Assembly: GCA_964562015.1 (NCBI GenBank)
Contig: CAZLRH010000008.1
Coordinates: forward strand, 150,818-214,817
Source: CAZLRH01 sp964562015
GTDB taxonomy: Bacteria > Verrucomicrobiota > Verrucomicrobiia > Opitutales > JABDGR01
Reading direction: 5' to 3'
Length of the DNA stretch: 64,000 nt
In this document: positions 8,995 through 17,064 of the stretch, piece by piece
How positions within the stretch are numbered: position 1 is the stretch's first letter
Layout of the letters: every line of letters starts with the position of its first letter
Notes under the pieces: model-generated
Databases searched by the model: none
What the model saw: only the letters and a program-made list of their open reading frames with translations
Told to the model about the DNA's origin: nothing
Position numbers and translations under genes: made by a program

Positions 8995-9846
8995 TCATGC
9001 CTTTTCCCGCGCCAGCAATTGGCGCTTGCGTTCGACGCCCCAGCGGTAGCCGGAGAGGTTGCCGTCGCGGCGCACGATGCGGTGGCAGGGGATCGCCACC
9101 GCGATTTTATTCGACGCGCAGGCCGTGGCCACCGCCCGCACCGCCCGCGGCGACCCGATGCTTTGCGCGATGTCCGAGTAGCTCGCGGTCGCGCCCGCCG
9201 GGATTTTTCGCAGGGCCTGCCACACACGTTGCTGGAAGGCCGTGCCGCGCACATCGAGCGGCAGGTCCCAGCCGATTTTCGGGGCTTCAATCAAACCGAC
9301 CACCCGCGCCACCGTGCGCTCGAAGGCCCGGTCACCGCCGCGCAATTGCGCCTGCGGAAAGCGGTCCTGCAATTCGCGGGCCAGCGCGTCGGGGTCGTCG
9401 CCGAGAAAAATCGCGCACACGCCGTGGTCCGACGACGCGACCAAAAAGGAGCCCAGCGAGCATTCGCCGACGGCAAAGCGAATCGTTTCCCCCACCCCGC
9501 CCGCGCGAAAACGCGAGGGCGTCATGCCGAGCATTTGCGTGGATTGCGCGTAAAAGCGGCCGTTGGAATTGAAACCGGCGCCGTAGAGGGCCTCCGTGAC
9601 GGTGCGGCGCCGGGGCAATTCCGCGCGGGTGCGCCGCGCGCGTTGCGCCTGGGCGTAGGCCTTGGGCGTGAGCCCGGTGGTTTTTTTAAAAAGACGGTGG
9701 AAATGAAAACGACTCAGGCCCGCGGCTACGGCGAGCGCGGCGAGGTCGGGTGTTTCATTGGACGACTCCAAGGCGCGACAGGCGGCGGTGACGGCGGTGG
9801 TGTGGCGCGGAGGCCGGGAATTTGAATTGGCAGGAGAGGATTTCAT
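8995..9846 (-). CDS. Ada-like AraC regulator fused to O6-methylguanine-DNA methyltransferase
   Basis: The 283-residue protein has an AraC-type helix-turn-helix at residues 15-115 (LAALAVAAGLSRFHFHRLFK, LGMTPSRFRAGG). A methylated-DNA-protein-cysteine methyltransferase domain follows at about 125-280, with FQQRVWQALRKIPAG, SPRAVRAVATAC and the active-site motif IPCHRIV. This is E. coli Ada without its N-terminal Cys-zinc domain, which senses methyl phosphotriesters. It should repair O6-alkylguanine by suicide transfer to the Cys of PCHR. How it would sense damage as a regulator without the N-domain is unclear. It lies alone between two intergenic stretches. Confidence 0.9.
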   Translation of the reverse strand: MKSSPANSNSRPPRHTTAVTAACRALESSNETPDLAALAVAAGLSRFHFHRLFKKTTGLTPKAYAQAQRARRTRAELPRRRTVTEALYGAGFNSNGRFYAQSTQMLGMTPSRFRAGGVGETIRFAVGECSLGSFLVASSDHGVCAIFLGDDPDALARELQDRFPQAQLRGGDRAFERTVARVVGLIEAPKIGWDLPLDVRGTAFQQRVWQALRKIPAGATASYSDIAQSIGSPRAVRAVATACASNKIAVAIPCHRIVRRDGNLSGYRWGVERKRQLLAREKA

Positions 9847-9959
9847 CGGGCTCTGTTCGATTGAACACCAAGGATAGCAGACTTCCCGAAGGCTGAAACT
9901 CCGGTTCTTGCGCTTTGGCGGGTGAAAATAATTTCCTAAATTATCGGCGACCGTGGAGC

Positions 9960-9980
9960 GGACGCCTCGGAGAGGCGTCC
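9960..9980. repeat. Short perfect hairpin repeat in intergenic DNA
   Basis: An 8-base arm (GGACGCCT, 9960-9967) and its exact reverse complement (AGGCGTCC, 9973-9980) surround a 5-base loop. It lies between the Ada-like gene and the LptF/LptG permease. No T-run follows on either strand, so it does not look like a terminator. Close by, at about 10021-10080, a GGCGCGAYTSACCGTTG unit recurs in slightly changed form. Probably a REP-like element, but only one copy of the hairpin is seen in this window. Confidence 0.45.
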
Positions 9981-10058
9981 CAACCCCGGAAATTGATTAC
10001 AGTGAGGAAGCCCCTGCTTCACGGTTGCGCGGCGCGATTGACCGTTGGGCGGCGCGAC

Positions 10059-11216
10059 TCACCGTTGCGCCGCGCGGTAGAGCAGCGCGAGGCCGAGGCC
10101 TTCGTAGAGGAAATTCGGCAGCCACAGGAGGAGGTCGGGCCGCAAGGCCGGAGTATTTTCGAGTAGGGAAATGAGGAATAAGAGCAAATAATAAATCAAC
10201 GCCAGACCCAGCGCGAGGCCGAGGTTCGCAAACGTCTCCGAACGGCTGGCGGTCAGGCCGAGCGGGATGCCGAGCAGCGCGAGCGCCAGCACCGCAAAGG
10301 CCCCGGCGCTGTGGCGCTGGATCTGCATGCGCACGCGGGTCGTCCAGATCTCCCGGTCTTTTTTGATTTTCTCGGGCGAGGCATTGGCCGGCTCAGGCGG
10401 CCCGTCAATCCGGGACTGGAGCAGCTCCGGCAGCGTCATGTCGCCGAGTTTCTTGCGGCCGCCCTCGGCACCGAAAAAGCCCTCGAGCGACACTGTGTAC
10501 TGCGCCTTTTCGGGAAAAGTGCCCGTGGGCTCCGCCGCGTCGCGAAAATCCCCGGGCTTGCTGGAGCGCAACTCCTGGGCGACGCCGTTCTCGCCGGTGA
10601 CGACGAGCGTCTTGTGTTCGAAATCAAATTCCACCTGGCCGCGCTGCGCGCGGGCAAAGGAAACGGCATTGCCCGCCGCATCCAACTGCCAAATCCACAG
10701 ATCGCGCAGTTCGCTGCCTTCGCGACCGCCGACGTAAAAGACATAGCCCTTGAAATCGCGGACAAACACGCCGGGTTGGAAAAATTCGAGCGGGTGGTTG
10801 CGCACCAGGCTGGCGAGGGTGTCACGCGTGGCCAGGTCGGCCGCGGGCGCGTAGAAAAAATTGATGAACAGGCACAGGGCCACGCCCAGGCACGACACCG
10901 CCAGCACCGGCGCGGCCACCGTCCACAGGCTGAAGCCGGCGGCGCGCATGGCGGTGTATTCGCTCTGCGCGGACAGCCGGCCCACCACGAGTAGCACCGC
11001 CGTCAACATCCCCAGCGGCAGCGCATAGGGAATGACGCCCGGCACGAGCAGCGCGACCAGGTAGGTGAACGTGGACCACCCCAATTGCCCGCCCGCGAGC
11101 TTGTCGATGACTTCACGGATGAGGTTGCCTGCCACCAGGACCATCACGAACAACCCCACGGCAAACGCCGCGGCGGCCAGCAGTTGCTTAAAAAGATGTC
11201 GATGCAGGATGTTCAC
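10059..11216 (-). CDS. LptF/LptG family lipopolysaccharide-export permease
   Basis: The 385-residue protein has the YjgP/YjgQ layout: three membrane segments in residues 10-125, a periplasmic beta-jellyroll-like domain at about 130-285, and three more membrane segments at 300-380. The start (HLFKQLLAAAAFAVGLFVMV) and PYALPLGMLTAVLLVVGRLS plus YTAMRAAGFS are family signatures. These permeases pair with LptB to pull LPS from the inner membrane towards the LptC/LptA bridge. Only one copy is in the window; a partner LptF or LptG would be elsewhere. It indicates a Gram-negative envelope. Confidence 0.88.
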   Translation of the reverse strand: MNILHRHLFKQLLAAAAFAVGLFVMVLVAGNLIREVIDKLAGGQLGWSTFTYLVALLVPGVIPYALPLGMLTAVLLVVGRLSAQSEYTAMRAAGFSLWTVAAPVLAVSCLGVALCLFINFFYAPAADLATRDTLASLVRNHPLEFFQPGVFVRDFKGYVFYVGGREGSELRDLWIWQLDAAGNAVSFARAQRGQVEFDFEHKTLVVTGENGVAQELRSSKPGDFRDAAEPTGTFPEKAQYTVSLEGFFGAEGGRKKLGDMTLPELLQSRIDGPPEPANASPEKIKKDREIWTTRVRMQIQRHSAGAFAVLALALLGIPLGLTASRSETFANLGLALGLALIYYLLLFLISLLENTPALRPDLLLWLPNFLYEGLGLALLYRAAQR

Positions 11217-11230
11217 GGGCGAGCCACACT

Positions 11231-11264
11231 AAATTGAAAATGCAAAATTGAAAATTTAAAATTC
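11231..11264. repeat. AT-rich AAATTGAAAATG-type intergenic repeat
   Basis: The stretch between the LptF/G gene and the AGD-repeat gene holds AT-rich units of the form AAATTGAAAATGCAAAATTGAAAA. The same motif in reverse complement occurs at 34793-34834 upstream of the tmRNA. The units sit in otherwise GC-rich DNA, so they stand out. They may be repeat remnants or bendable DNA near promoters. The rest of 11217-11505 shows no gene and presumably holds the promoter of the gene starting at 11506. Confidence 0.5.
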
Positions 11265-11505
11265 CAGGCCGCCAGGCGGGGCAGCTTTCAAAATGGCCTC
11301 CGGGCGACGACGCGCAAAAAGTCGCCCGGGCGCGATCGTCGTGTCTTATTCCTTTTGCCACACTCCTTGGGCCCCGGGATTTGATTTGCAACCACCCGCC
11401 GCCCCGGGTGTTCTTAGCTAGCCTGCAAGCGGTATTGAAAGACATGACAATCAGTGTCAATTTAGGCAAAAATAGTGGAGGCCAACTGTCCGACCCTTCT
11501 ACCCC

Positions 11506-13215
11506 ATGCGCCTCACCCAACGCCATTTTTGCCGCGCACTCGGTCTCGCTGGCGTGGGTTTTGCGCTTCCATTGGGTGCCCGGGAGCAGACCGGCGGGCC
11601 GGCAGCAGCCACCTCCCTGCCACCCGCGGCACAGGCGGCTGAGGACGCGGGCCTCGCCGCTGTCCAAAGGCAGGATTATCTCCTCGCCATCCAAAATTTT
11701 GAGGAAGCCCGGAAGAGCGCGCCCGCGGCCCCGGAATTATATTATCACTTGGGCCTCGCCGAAGCCAACCTACCCAATCGGGAGCTTCGCGCCATCTGCT
11801 GGTTCAGCGCCTACCTCGCAGCCAGCCCTGCGGCCACCAACGGTGAAGCGGTGAAGGCCCAAATCGCTGCCCTCGAAGCCCGGAGTCACGCGAGTGTGGC
11901 GCGCTTGATCAAGCCGTTGGAGGAGGGCGTCGGCCAGTTGCCTTTTCCAGATTACCGCTGGGAAGACGTGGCGCATTTATGGACTGCCAACGCTGATTTT
12001 GCCTCGGCGCTCCTGGCGGCCGCGCACATTCGGGATTCAAGCACCCAAAGTCGCGTCCAAGGCTCCATTGCCACCGCGCAAGCCAACGCCGGCGACCTCA
12101 GCGGAGCCCTCAAAACCGCCGAAAATATTCCCTCAACCTCGCTCAAAAGTGGGACGGAAAGCGATATTGCCAAAGTGCAAGCCGAAGCGGGCGATATCAC
12201 CGGCGCTCTCCAGACGACCGCGTTGATCCAACAGGCAGACGCGAAAAACACCGCCCTGGTCGCCATCGCGTCCAGCCAAACCGCGGCCGGGAATTTGACC
12301 GGCGCCAAGGAGACTTTGACGGCGGCCCTCGCCACCACTGCCACGATTGAGAACAGTTTACTCAAGCACTCGGCTTGGAGCGCCATCGCCTGGGCGCAAG
12401 CCCGGACGGGAGATATTGCGGGAGCCAGGGCCACCACCGACCTCATTCACGACCCGAAAGCGAAAGGTGCGGCCGAAGCGGCCGTCTTGCGGGCCCAAAA
12501 TGCGGCCGGTGACAAAGTCGCCGCGAAGGCGACCTTGGCCGCTTTGACGGAGACCTACAAACAAATCCATGACGGAAATGCGAAGATATCATTCCAAAGG
12601 ACCCTGGCCTTGGCGCAGGCCGAATCGGGCGACATTGAGGGTGCGCTCAAAAGCGCCGGGCTGATTACGGGCTTCCCGGCGAAAGAAGAGATTCAGATTA
12701 ACATTGTCACCGCGCTGATCCAGGCCGGCGATATCCCCGGAGCAATCAGAACCGCCGAACTCATCCGCAGCGAGCCGACCAAAAGCCGTTGTCAGGCCGC
12801 CATCGCCGCCGCGCAGGCCAGGGCGGGGAATTATGATGGAGCCTGCATCACCGTCGCACTCATTCGAAGCCCCGAGGTGAAAACCGAGGCCGGGAACGCC
12901 CTCGCCCAAGCGCAATCAACGCCGGATCAAGTTTCACCCGCCAGTCCCACTACCAGCCGCGCGGCGCCGATTCCGCTGCAGCCGGGCGTCTCCTCCGTCG
13001 TGGTTTCCGCCTGGCTCAATCAACTCACGAACGGCGACCGCTTCCGCTATTCGCCCTTAAACACCGACCTCTTTCTGGACCGTGAAAGCTATCTAAAAAA
13101 TCTGCCTCCATCTGACGATCCCCAAAAACGCTTCGAGGCCGGGCGCATGCTGGCTGAAAGGGTGGCCTCGGCGCAAACGTCCGTCGAACGGCTGCTGCAT
13201 GCGACCCTTTATTAA
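11506..13215 (+). CDS. Secreted TPR/AGD-repeat protein
   Basis: A 569-residue protein with an N-terminal signal sequence (residues 1-25, CRALGLAGVGFALPLGA). A TPR-like pair of helices follows at about 45-110 (AVQRQDYLLAIQNFEEA, ELYYHLGLAEANL). From about residue 160 to 465 come some nine repeats of about 33 residues with the core AxAQAxAGDxxGAxxTAxLI (AQARTGDIAGARATTDLI, AQAESGDIEGALKSAGLI, AAQARAGNYDGACITVALI). The C-terminal 100 residues are not repetitive. It should be exported and form a helical solenoid. No enzymatic motif is visible, and the partner is unknown. It converges on the sensor kinase gene at 13231. Confidence 0.78.
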   Translation: MRLTQRHFCRALGLAGVGFALPLGAREQTGGPAAATSLPPAAQAAEDAGLAAVQRQDYLLAIQNFEEARKSAPAAPELYYHLGLAEANLPNRELRAICWFSAYLAASPAATNGEAVKAQIAALEARSHASVARLIKPLEEGVGQLPFPDYRWEDVAHLWTANADFASALLAAAHIRDSSTQSRVQGSIATAQANAGDLSGALKTAENIPSTSLKSGTESDIAKVQAEAGDITGALQTTALIQQADAKNTALVAIASSQTAAGNLTGAKETLTAALATTATIENSLLKHSAWSAIAWAQARTGDIAGARATTDLIHDPKAKGAAEAAVLRAQNAAGDKVAAKATLAALTETYKQIHDGNAKISFQRTLALAQAESGDIEGALKSAGLITGFPAKEEIQINIVTALIQAGDIPGAIRTAELIRSEPTKSRCQAAIAAAQARAGNYDGACITVALIRSPEVKTEAGNALAQAQSTPDQVSPASPTTSRAAPIPLQPGVSSVVVSAWLNQLTNGDRFRYSPLNTDLFLDRESYLKNLPPSDDPQKRFEAGRMLAERVASAQTSVERLLHATLY

Positions 13216-13230
13216 GGGCGCAGCGGCCTC

Positions 13231-15993
13231 TCACTTCCCCGCCCCTCGCACCTGTTGGATGTTTTCCGCGACGTGCCGAAGTTCCCGGATAAGTTCGGGC
13301 ACCAGGCGGCCCGCAAACTCCGCATCGCCGCGCCCGGCCGCCGCCTCGATTTCCTGCGCAAGATGCTGCGCGTGATAGGCCCGCAGCGAGCCGACCCCGC
13401 CTTTGATGCGGTGGGCGTTTTTGTACAAATGTTCGAGCGCGCGCTTCTTCCAGGCGTCCTCGAGGCCCGCAATTTCCGCCGTAAAATGCTTGAGGTAAAC
13501 GTCGGCGGCCAGTTCCAGGTCCTCGGCGTCCTCGGCCTCGAGGGTGGCGAGAATGGCGCGCAGATCATAGGTGCCGACGACGGGCGGCTGGTCGCGCCGG
13601 GTGCTGGCGGCGGTTTCCAGATTTGCGGCGAGGCCGGGGAGAATCTCCTGCAAAATCTCCGCGAGCTTCGTCGCGCGAAAGGGTTTGGCCATGTAGGCGT
13701 CCATGCCGATGCGCAGGCAATGCTCCTCGTCGCCCTTCATGGCGCGGGCGGTCATGGCGATGATGGGCGTGTAGCGGTCGCGCGTGCGCTCGATGTCGCG
13801 AATGCGCTGCGTGGCCTGGAAGCCGTCCATCACGGGCATTTGCACGTCCATGAGCACGAGGTCGAAGTCGCCGTGCCGGTAAGCCTCGACCGCCTCCAAG
13901 CCGTTCGCGGCCATGGTTACCTGGTGACCCATTTTGGTCAGGCGCTTGAAGCAGACTTCCTGATTGATGGGATTGTCCTCGACCAGCAGCACGCGCAAGG
14001 GGACAAAAACGACGGGGGAAGTCGAGCCGTCCGCCGGCGGCACCGCTCCCGAGGGCGCAACGGCGGACCGGGGAGCTCCGTTGGGGTCAAATTCCTCCAG
14101 GATCAAATCGAGCAAATATTTTTGCCGGATGGGTTTGGTCACACTGCGCGCCACGCCCAGCGCCGTCGCGCGGTTCGATTCCGCCAAATTCAGCGAGGAG
14201 GACAAGAGCACGATCTTGACCCCGACGAGGGTCGGCCGGTTGAGAATCAGCGCCGCGACGTCCAGGCCGCTCAAGTCCGGCATATGCTGGTCGAGGAGCA
14301 CGAGTTGAATGGGCTCCTTTTTTTGCGCGGAGGCCTCGAGGTGATCCAAACCCTCCAAACCACCGCTGGCGGCAAAGGAAGCGAAGCCCCATTGCTCGCA
14401 CAGGCGGGTGAGAATGGCGCGGTTGGTTTCGTTGTCGTCGATAATCAGCACCCGCAGGCCCTTGAGGCGGGCGAGGCGCGTCGGCAACGACACCGGCTGA
14501 CGGGCGGCGACTTCAAAGGGCAGTTCCACTTCAAACGTCGAGCCTTTGCGCACCTTGCTTTCGACGCGGATGGCGCCGCCCATGAGTTCGGAAAGTTTTT
14601 TGACGATGGCGAGGCCGAGCCCGGTGCCGCCGTATTTGCGCGTGGTCGAGGCATCGGCCTGGGTGAAACTTTGGAAAATAAAATCGAGCCGTCCCGCCGG
14701 GATGCCGATGCCGGTGTCGGCAATCGTGAGGACGAGGCGGACCTTGTCTGCCGTGACCGGGCCGGCGGGGCGCACGCGCACGAGTATCTCGCCCTCGTCG
14801 GTGAACTTGATCGCGTTGCTGAGGAGATTGTAGAGGATTTGCTTGAAACGCGTGGGGTCGCCGCGCACGACCTGCGGCAGCGCCGGGTCAAAATCCAGCA
14901 GCAACTCGAGGCCCTTTTCGAGGGTTTGAAAAGTAAACTGGCCGGCCACTTCCTCCAGGCATTGGAGCAGGTTGAACGCGATATTTTCGATCTGCAATTG
15001 CCCGGCCTCGATTTTCGAGAAATCGAGGATGTCGTTGATGAGCGAGAGCAGCGTGTTCGAGCAGGTGAGCACGGACTTGAGGTAGCCCTGTTGCTCGGAC
15101 GTGAGTTCCGTTTCCAGGCACAATTCCGTCATGCCGATGACGCCGTTGATGGGCGTGCGGATTTCGTGGCTCATGTTGGCCAGGAAATCGCTCTTGGCCT
15201 GGCTGGCGAGGTTGGCCTGGCGGATGGCCGCGCGGAGCTTGTCCTCGTACTCGCGCTGCTGGGTGATGTCGCGCGACACGCAGACGATGCCGATGCATTT
15301 GCGGTGCTGGTCGAACACCGGCATTTTGTTCGTCTGCACCCAATGACCCGGCCCGACCTTGAACCGCATGTGGCTGACGTGGTTCAAGAGCGGCTTGCCG
15401 GAGGCGAGCACGAGCGCGCTGGTCTCGGCAAATTCCTGGGCCGTCTCCCCCTCGACGAAATCGCGCAGTTCGCGTCCGATTTCCTGGCCGGGAAAGGCTA
15501 CCTGCAGGGCCGTTTGAAAAGCGGCGTTCGTGACGACGAAACGTCCTTCCAGATCCAGAAAAAAAACATAGTCGATGGTGTGATCCATCAGGATCTGCAA
15601 CAGATGCAGCTCGCTGCGGGCGCTCATCACCATCTGCTGGTTGATGATGGGATTTTCCAACGCGAGCAGCCAAAGGCAGGCGGGGTCGGTCGGATCCTGC
15701 TCGACGACCACCTCGAGCGCGAGGCGGTCGGCGCCGGATTGGTAAGTCAGCCGGCCATGCCACGCCGCGCCGGGGGCGACACCCTGGAGCAGGTGCGGGA
15801 TGCCGCCGTTGCCCTCGTCGGAGTTAAACCAGCGCGTGAGCGGCTGGCCCGCGCAAACGGTCTCGTCCACCCCGAGCAGGCGCGCCATGTGGCGGCTGAC
15901 GTTGAGAATCACCCCATCGCGTCCACACGTCAAAAACGGCCAGGGTAGAACCTGGGCGAGTGAGCCGGGCTTGACTTGCGGGGGCACTTGCAT
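13231..15993 (-). CDS. Hybrid sensor histidine kinase (PAS-PAS-HisKA-HATPase-REC-REC-Hpt)
   Basis: The 920-residue protein starts at the ATG at 15993; an upstream in-frame GTG at 16032 would add 13 residues. Order: two PAS-like domains (about 10-115 and 130-250), HisKA with NMSHEIRTPINGVIG (phospho-His about residue 276), HATPase with the G-box GTGLGLAIVKKLSELMGG, a first receiver (VLIIDDNETNRAI, LLDQHMPDLSG), a second receiver (VLLVEDNPINQEV, LMDVQMPVMDG) and a C-terminal Hpt domain (NAHRIKGGVGSL). No membrane segment is evident, so it appears cytosolic. It is a complete phosphorelay in one chain, BarA/ArcB-like in order. No cognate response regulator lies beside it, so the output is unknown. 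Confidence 0.93.
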   Translation of the reverse strand: MQVPPQVKPGSLAQVLPWPFLTCGRDGVILNVSRHMARLLGVDETVCAGQPLTRWFNSDEGNGGIPHLLQGVAPGAAWHGRLTYQSGADRLALEVVVEQDPTDPACLWLLALENPIINQQMVMSARSELHLLQILMDHTIDYVFFLDLEGRFVVTNAAFQTALQVAFPGQEIGRELRDFVEGETAQEFAETSALVLASGKPLLNHVSHMRFKVGPGHWVQTNKMPVFDQHRKCIGIVCVSRDITQQREYEDKLRAAIRQANLASQAKSDFLANMSHEIRTPINGVIGMTELCLETELTSEQQGYLKSVLTCSNTLLSLINDILDFSKIEAGQLQIENIAFNLLQCLEEVAGQFTFQTLEKGLELLLDFDPALPQVVRGDPTRFKQILYNLLSNAIKFTDEGEILVRVRPAGPVTADKVRLVLTIADTGIGIPAGRLDFIFQSFTQADASTTRKYGGTGLGLAIVKKLSELMGGAIRVESKVRKGSTFEVELPFEVAARQPVSLPTRLARLKGLRVLIIDDNETNRAILTRLCEQWGFASFAASGGLEGLDHLEASAQKKEPIQLVLLDQHMPDLSGLDVAALILNRPTLVGVKIVLLSSSLNLAESNRATALGVARSVTKPIRQKYLLDLILEEFDPNGAPRSAVAPSGAVPPADGSTSPVVFVPLRVLLVEDNPINQEVCFKRLTKMGHQVTMAANGLEAVEAYRHGDFDLVLMDVQMPVMDGFQATQRIRDIERTRDRYTPIIAMTARAMKGDEEHCLRIGMDAYMAKPFRATKLAEILQEILPGLAANLETAASTRRDQPPVVGTYDLRAILATLEAEDAEDLELAADVYLKHFTAEIAGLEDAWKKRALEHLYKNAHRIKGGVGSLRAYHAQHLAQEIEAAAGRGDAEFAGRLVPELIRELRHVAENIQQVRGAGK

Positions 15994-16095
15994 TGTGGGT
16001 GGGGAGCAACCACGGCGGCCAGGCACTTCCACTTTGCGTCACTGATCACCGGCCGTTATCATCCACACTCATTGCCACGAGGCAACCTCGATTGC

Positions 16096-16308
16096 ATGGA
16101 GACAACACCCCGCGCCGATAAAGCAGTCAAACCGCCTGATGATAAGTCAAGCACCGGCGATTCCGCCAGCGTGCCCGCACAGGCATCCACCGGGGCGAAC
16201 CCGGACGCCGCGCCGCCCGCGCGCAAACCCTGGCCCCTGAAATGGATCCTGCTCGCCGTCGTGGCCTACGCGCTGATTTATAATCTGTGCCTGCTGATTT
16301 GGAATTGA
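16096..16308 (+). CDS. Small single-span membrane protein
   Basis: A 70-residue protein starting at the ATG at 16096. The first 45 residues are hydrophilic and rich in Pro, Ala, Asp and Ser. The C-terminus is one hydrophobic helix (PLKWILLAVVAYALIYNLCL) preceded by positive residues, as in a tail-anchored or single-span protein. It lies divergent to the sensor kinase, about 100 bases from its start. No family is recognised and no function can be proposed. Confidence 0.5.
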   Translation: METTPRADKAVKPPDDKSSTGDSASVPAQASTGANPDAAPPARKPWPLKWILLAVVAYALIYNLCLLIWN

Positions 16309-16368
16309 GCCCTCATTTCTGTGTCTTACGCATAAACAGCAACTCGGATTGTGTTCTGAGTCCTACCC

Positions 16369-16454
16369 GCAACCACGGATGACACGGATGAAGCGATTCG
16401 CCCACTAACCAGTTCAGCCAAGGTATCCGCGCAATCCGTGTCATCCGCGGTTGC
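16369..16454. repeat. Paired inverted repeat, ACCACGGATGACACGGAT type
   Basis: A 21-base arm at 16369-16389 (GCAACCACGGATGACACGGAT) matches the reverse complement of 16434-16454 with one mismatch. About 44 bases separate the arms. It fills most of the gap between the small membrane protein and the ABM-like gene. The arm contains an internal short-period pattern (GGATGACACGGAT). A similar paired layout with another sequence occurs at 16799-16952. There is no ORF inside, so it looks like a non-coding dispersed repeat. Confidence 0.75.
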
Positions 16455-16481
16455 ATTTCAAACTTAAATTGCCGGCTGGCC

Positions 16482-16763
16482 TCACAACGCGCCGCTCTCG
16501 ATTTCCTCGAGATAAATAAATTCCGGCGCGTGAACTCCGGCCTCCGCACGGATTTGCACGAGCAGTGGAGATTCGAAAAAGGCGCGCGCCGCGGTCAGCG
16601 AGGTCCACGCGGAGAAATGAACGATGCGCCGCGGCTCGCCCTCGTAGCGCAGGAGTTCGTAGGATCGCTCGCCGGCCTCCTTGCGCAGGGCCGCAGCATT
16701 ATCGAACACCGTCTTCCATGCGGCGTAGTCGGCCACTTCGTGTATAATGAGGACGTGCGGCAT
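16482..16763 (-). CDS. Dimeric alpha/beta-barrel (ABM/EthD-like) protein
   Basis: A 93-residue protein with the start VLIIHEVADYAAWKTVFD, the central VHFSAWTSLTAARAFFESP and a short C-terminal strand. This pattern (beta strand, helix with W, then FxS, then a second helix with FFESP) is typical of antibiotic-biosynthesis-monooxygenase-like ferredoxin-fold proteins, which dimerise. Members include monooxygenases and heme-degrading enzymes, but many have no known role. No catalytic residues identify the reaction here. It is flanked on both sides by palindromic repeats. Confidence 0.65.
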   Translation of the reverse strand: MPHVLIIHEVADYAAWKTVFDNAAALRKEAGERSYELLRYEGEPRRIVHFSAWTSLTAARAFFESPLLVQIRAEAGVHAPEFIYLEEIESGAL

Positions 16764-16798
16764 AAATCAGACCCGGAGAAATCAAAAAAAGAAAAATC

Positions 16799-16952
16799 GC
16801 GCAGAGACGCGGAGGCGCAGAGAAAAACCAAAAAGGAACCTTAACCGCAGATAGCGCAGATGAACACAGATTAAAAACCAGCCTCCCCAATCCATCTGCG
16901 AAAATCTGCGCCATCTGCGGTTACTCTTCTCTGCGCCTCCGCGTCTCGGCGC
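16799..16952. repeat. Nested double inverted repeat between two genes
   Basis: Two inverted repeats are nested. The outer arms, 16799-16822 (GCGCAGAGACGCGGAGGCGCAGAG) and 16929-16952, are reverse complements over 24 bases with one mismatch. The inner arms, 16843-16861 (AACCGCAGATAGCGCAGAT) and 16904-16922, match over 19 bases with one mismatch. The layout suggests that one element inserted into another, or a composite foldback structure. No ORF is inside. It occupies half of the 300-base gap before the pyrophosphatase gene. The rest of that gap has a short hairpin at 17002-17018 and one arm of the TTCTGTTAATTCTGTCC repeat near 17039-17055. Confidence 0.75.
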
Positions 16953-17064
16953 GAGTTTTTGCTTGAGACCGAAATAATAAAATTTACGAAATTAGCCTGG
17001 ACCGCTTTTTAGGCGGTTTTTTCCGCAATTCCGCCAATTCTGTTAATTCTGTCCAAACTCCGCC

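Noticed and set aside
13255..15948. An 897-codon plus-strand open frame
   Set aside because: It is antisense to the hybrid sensor kinase, whose domains are all recognisable. Long antisense frames are expected at this GC content.
17002..17018. Small hairpin followed by six T on the plus strand
   Set aside because: The stem has only 5 base pairs and no plus-strand gene ends nearby, so a functional terminator is not supported.
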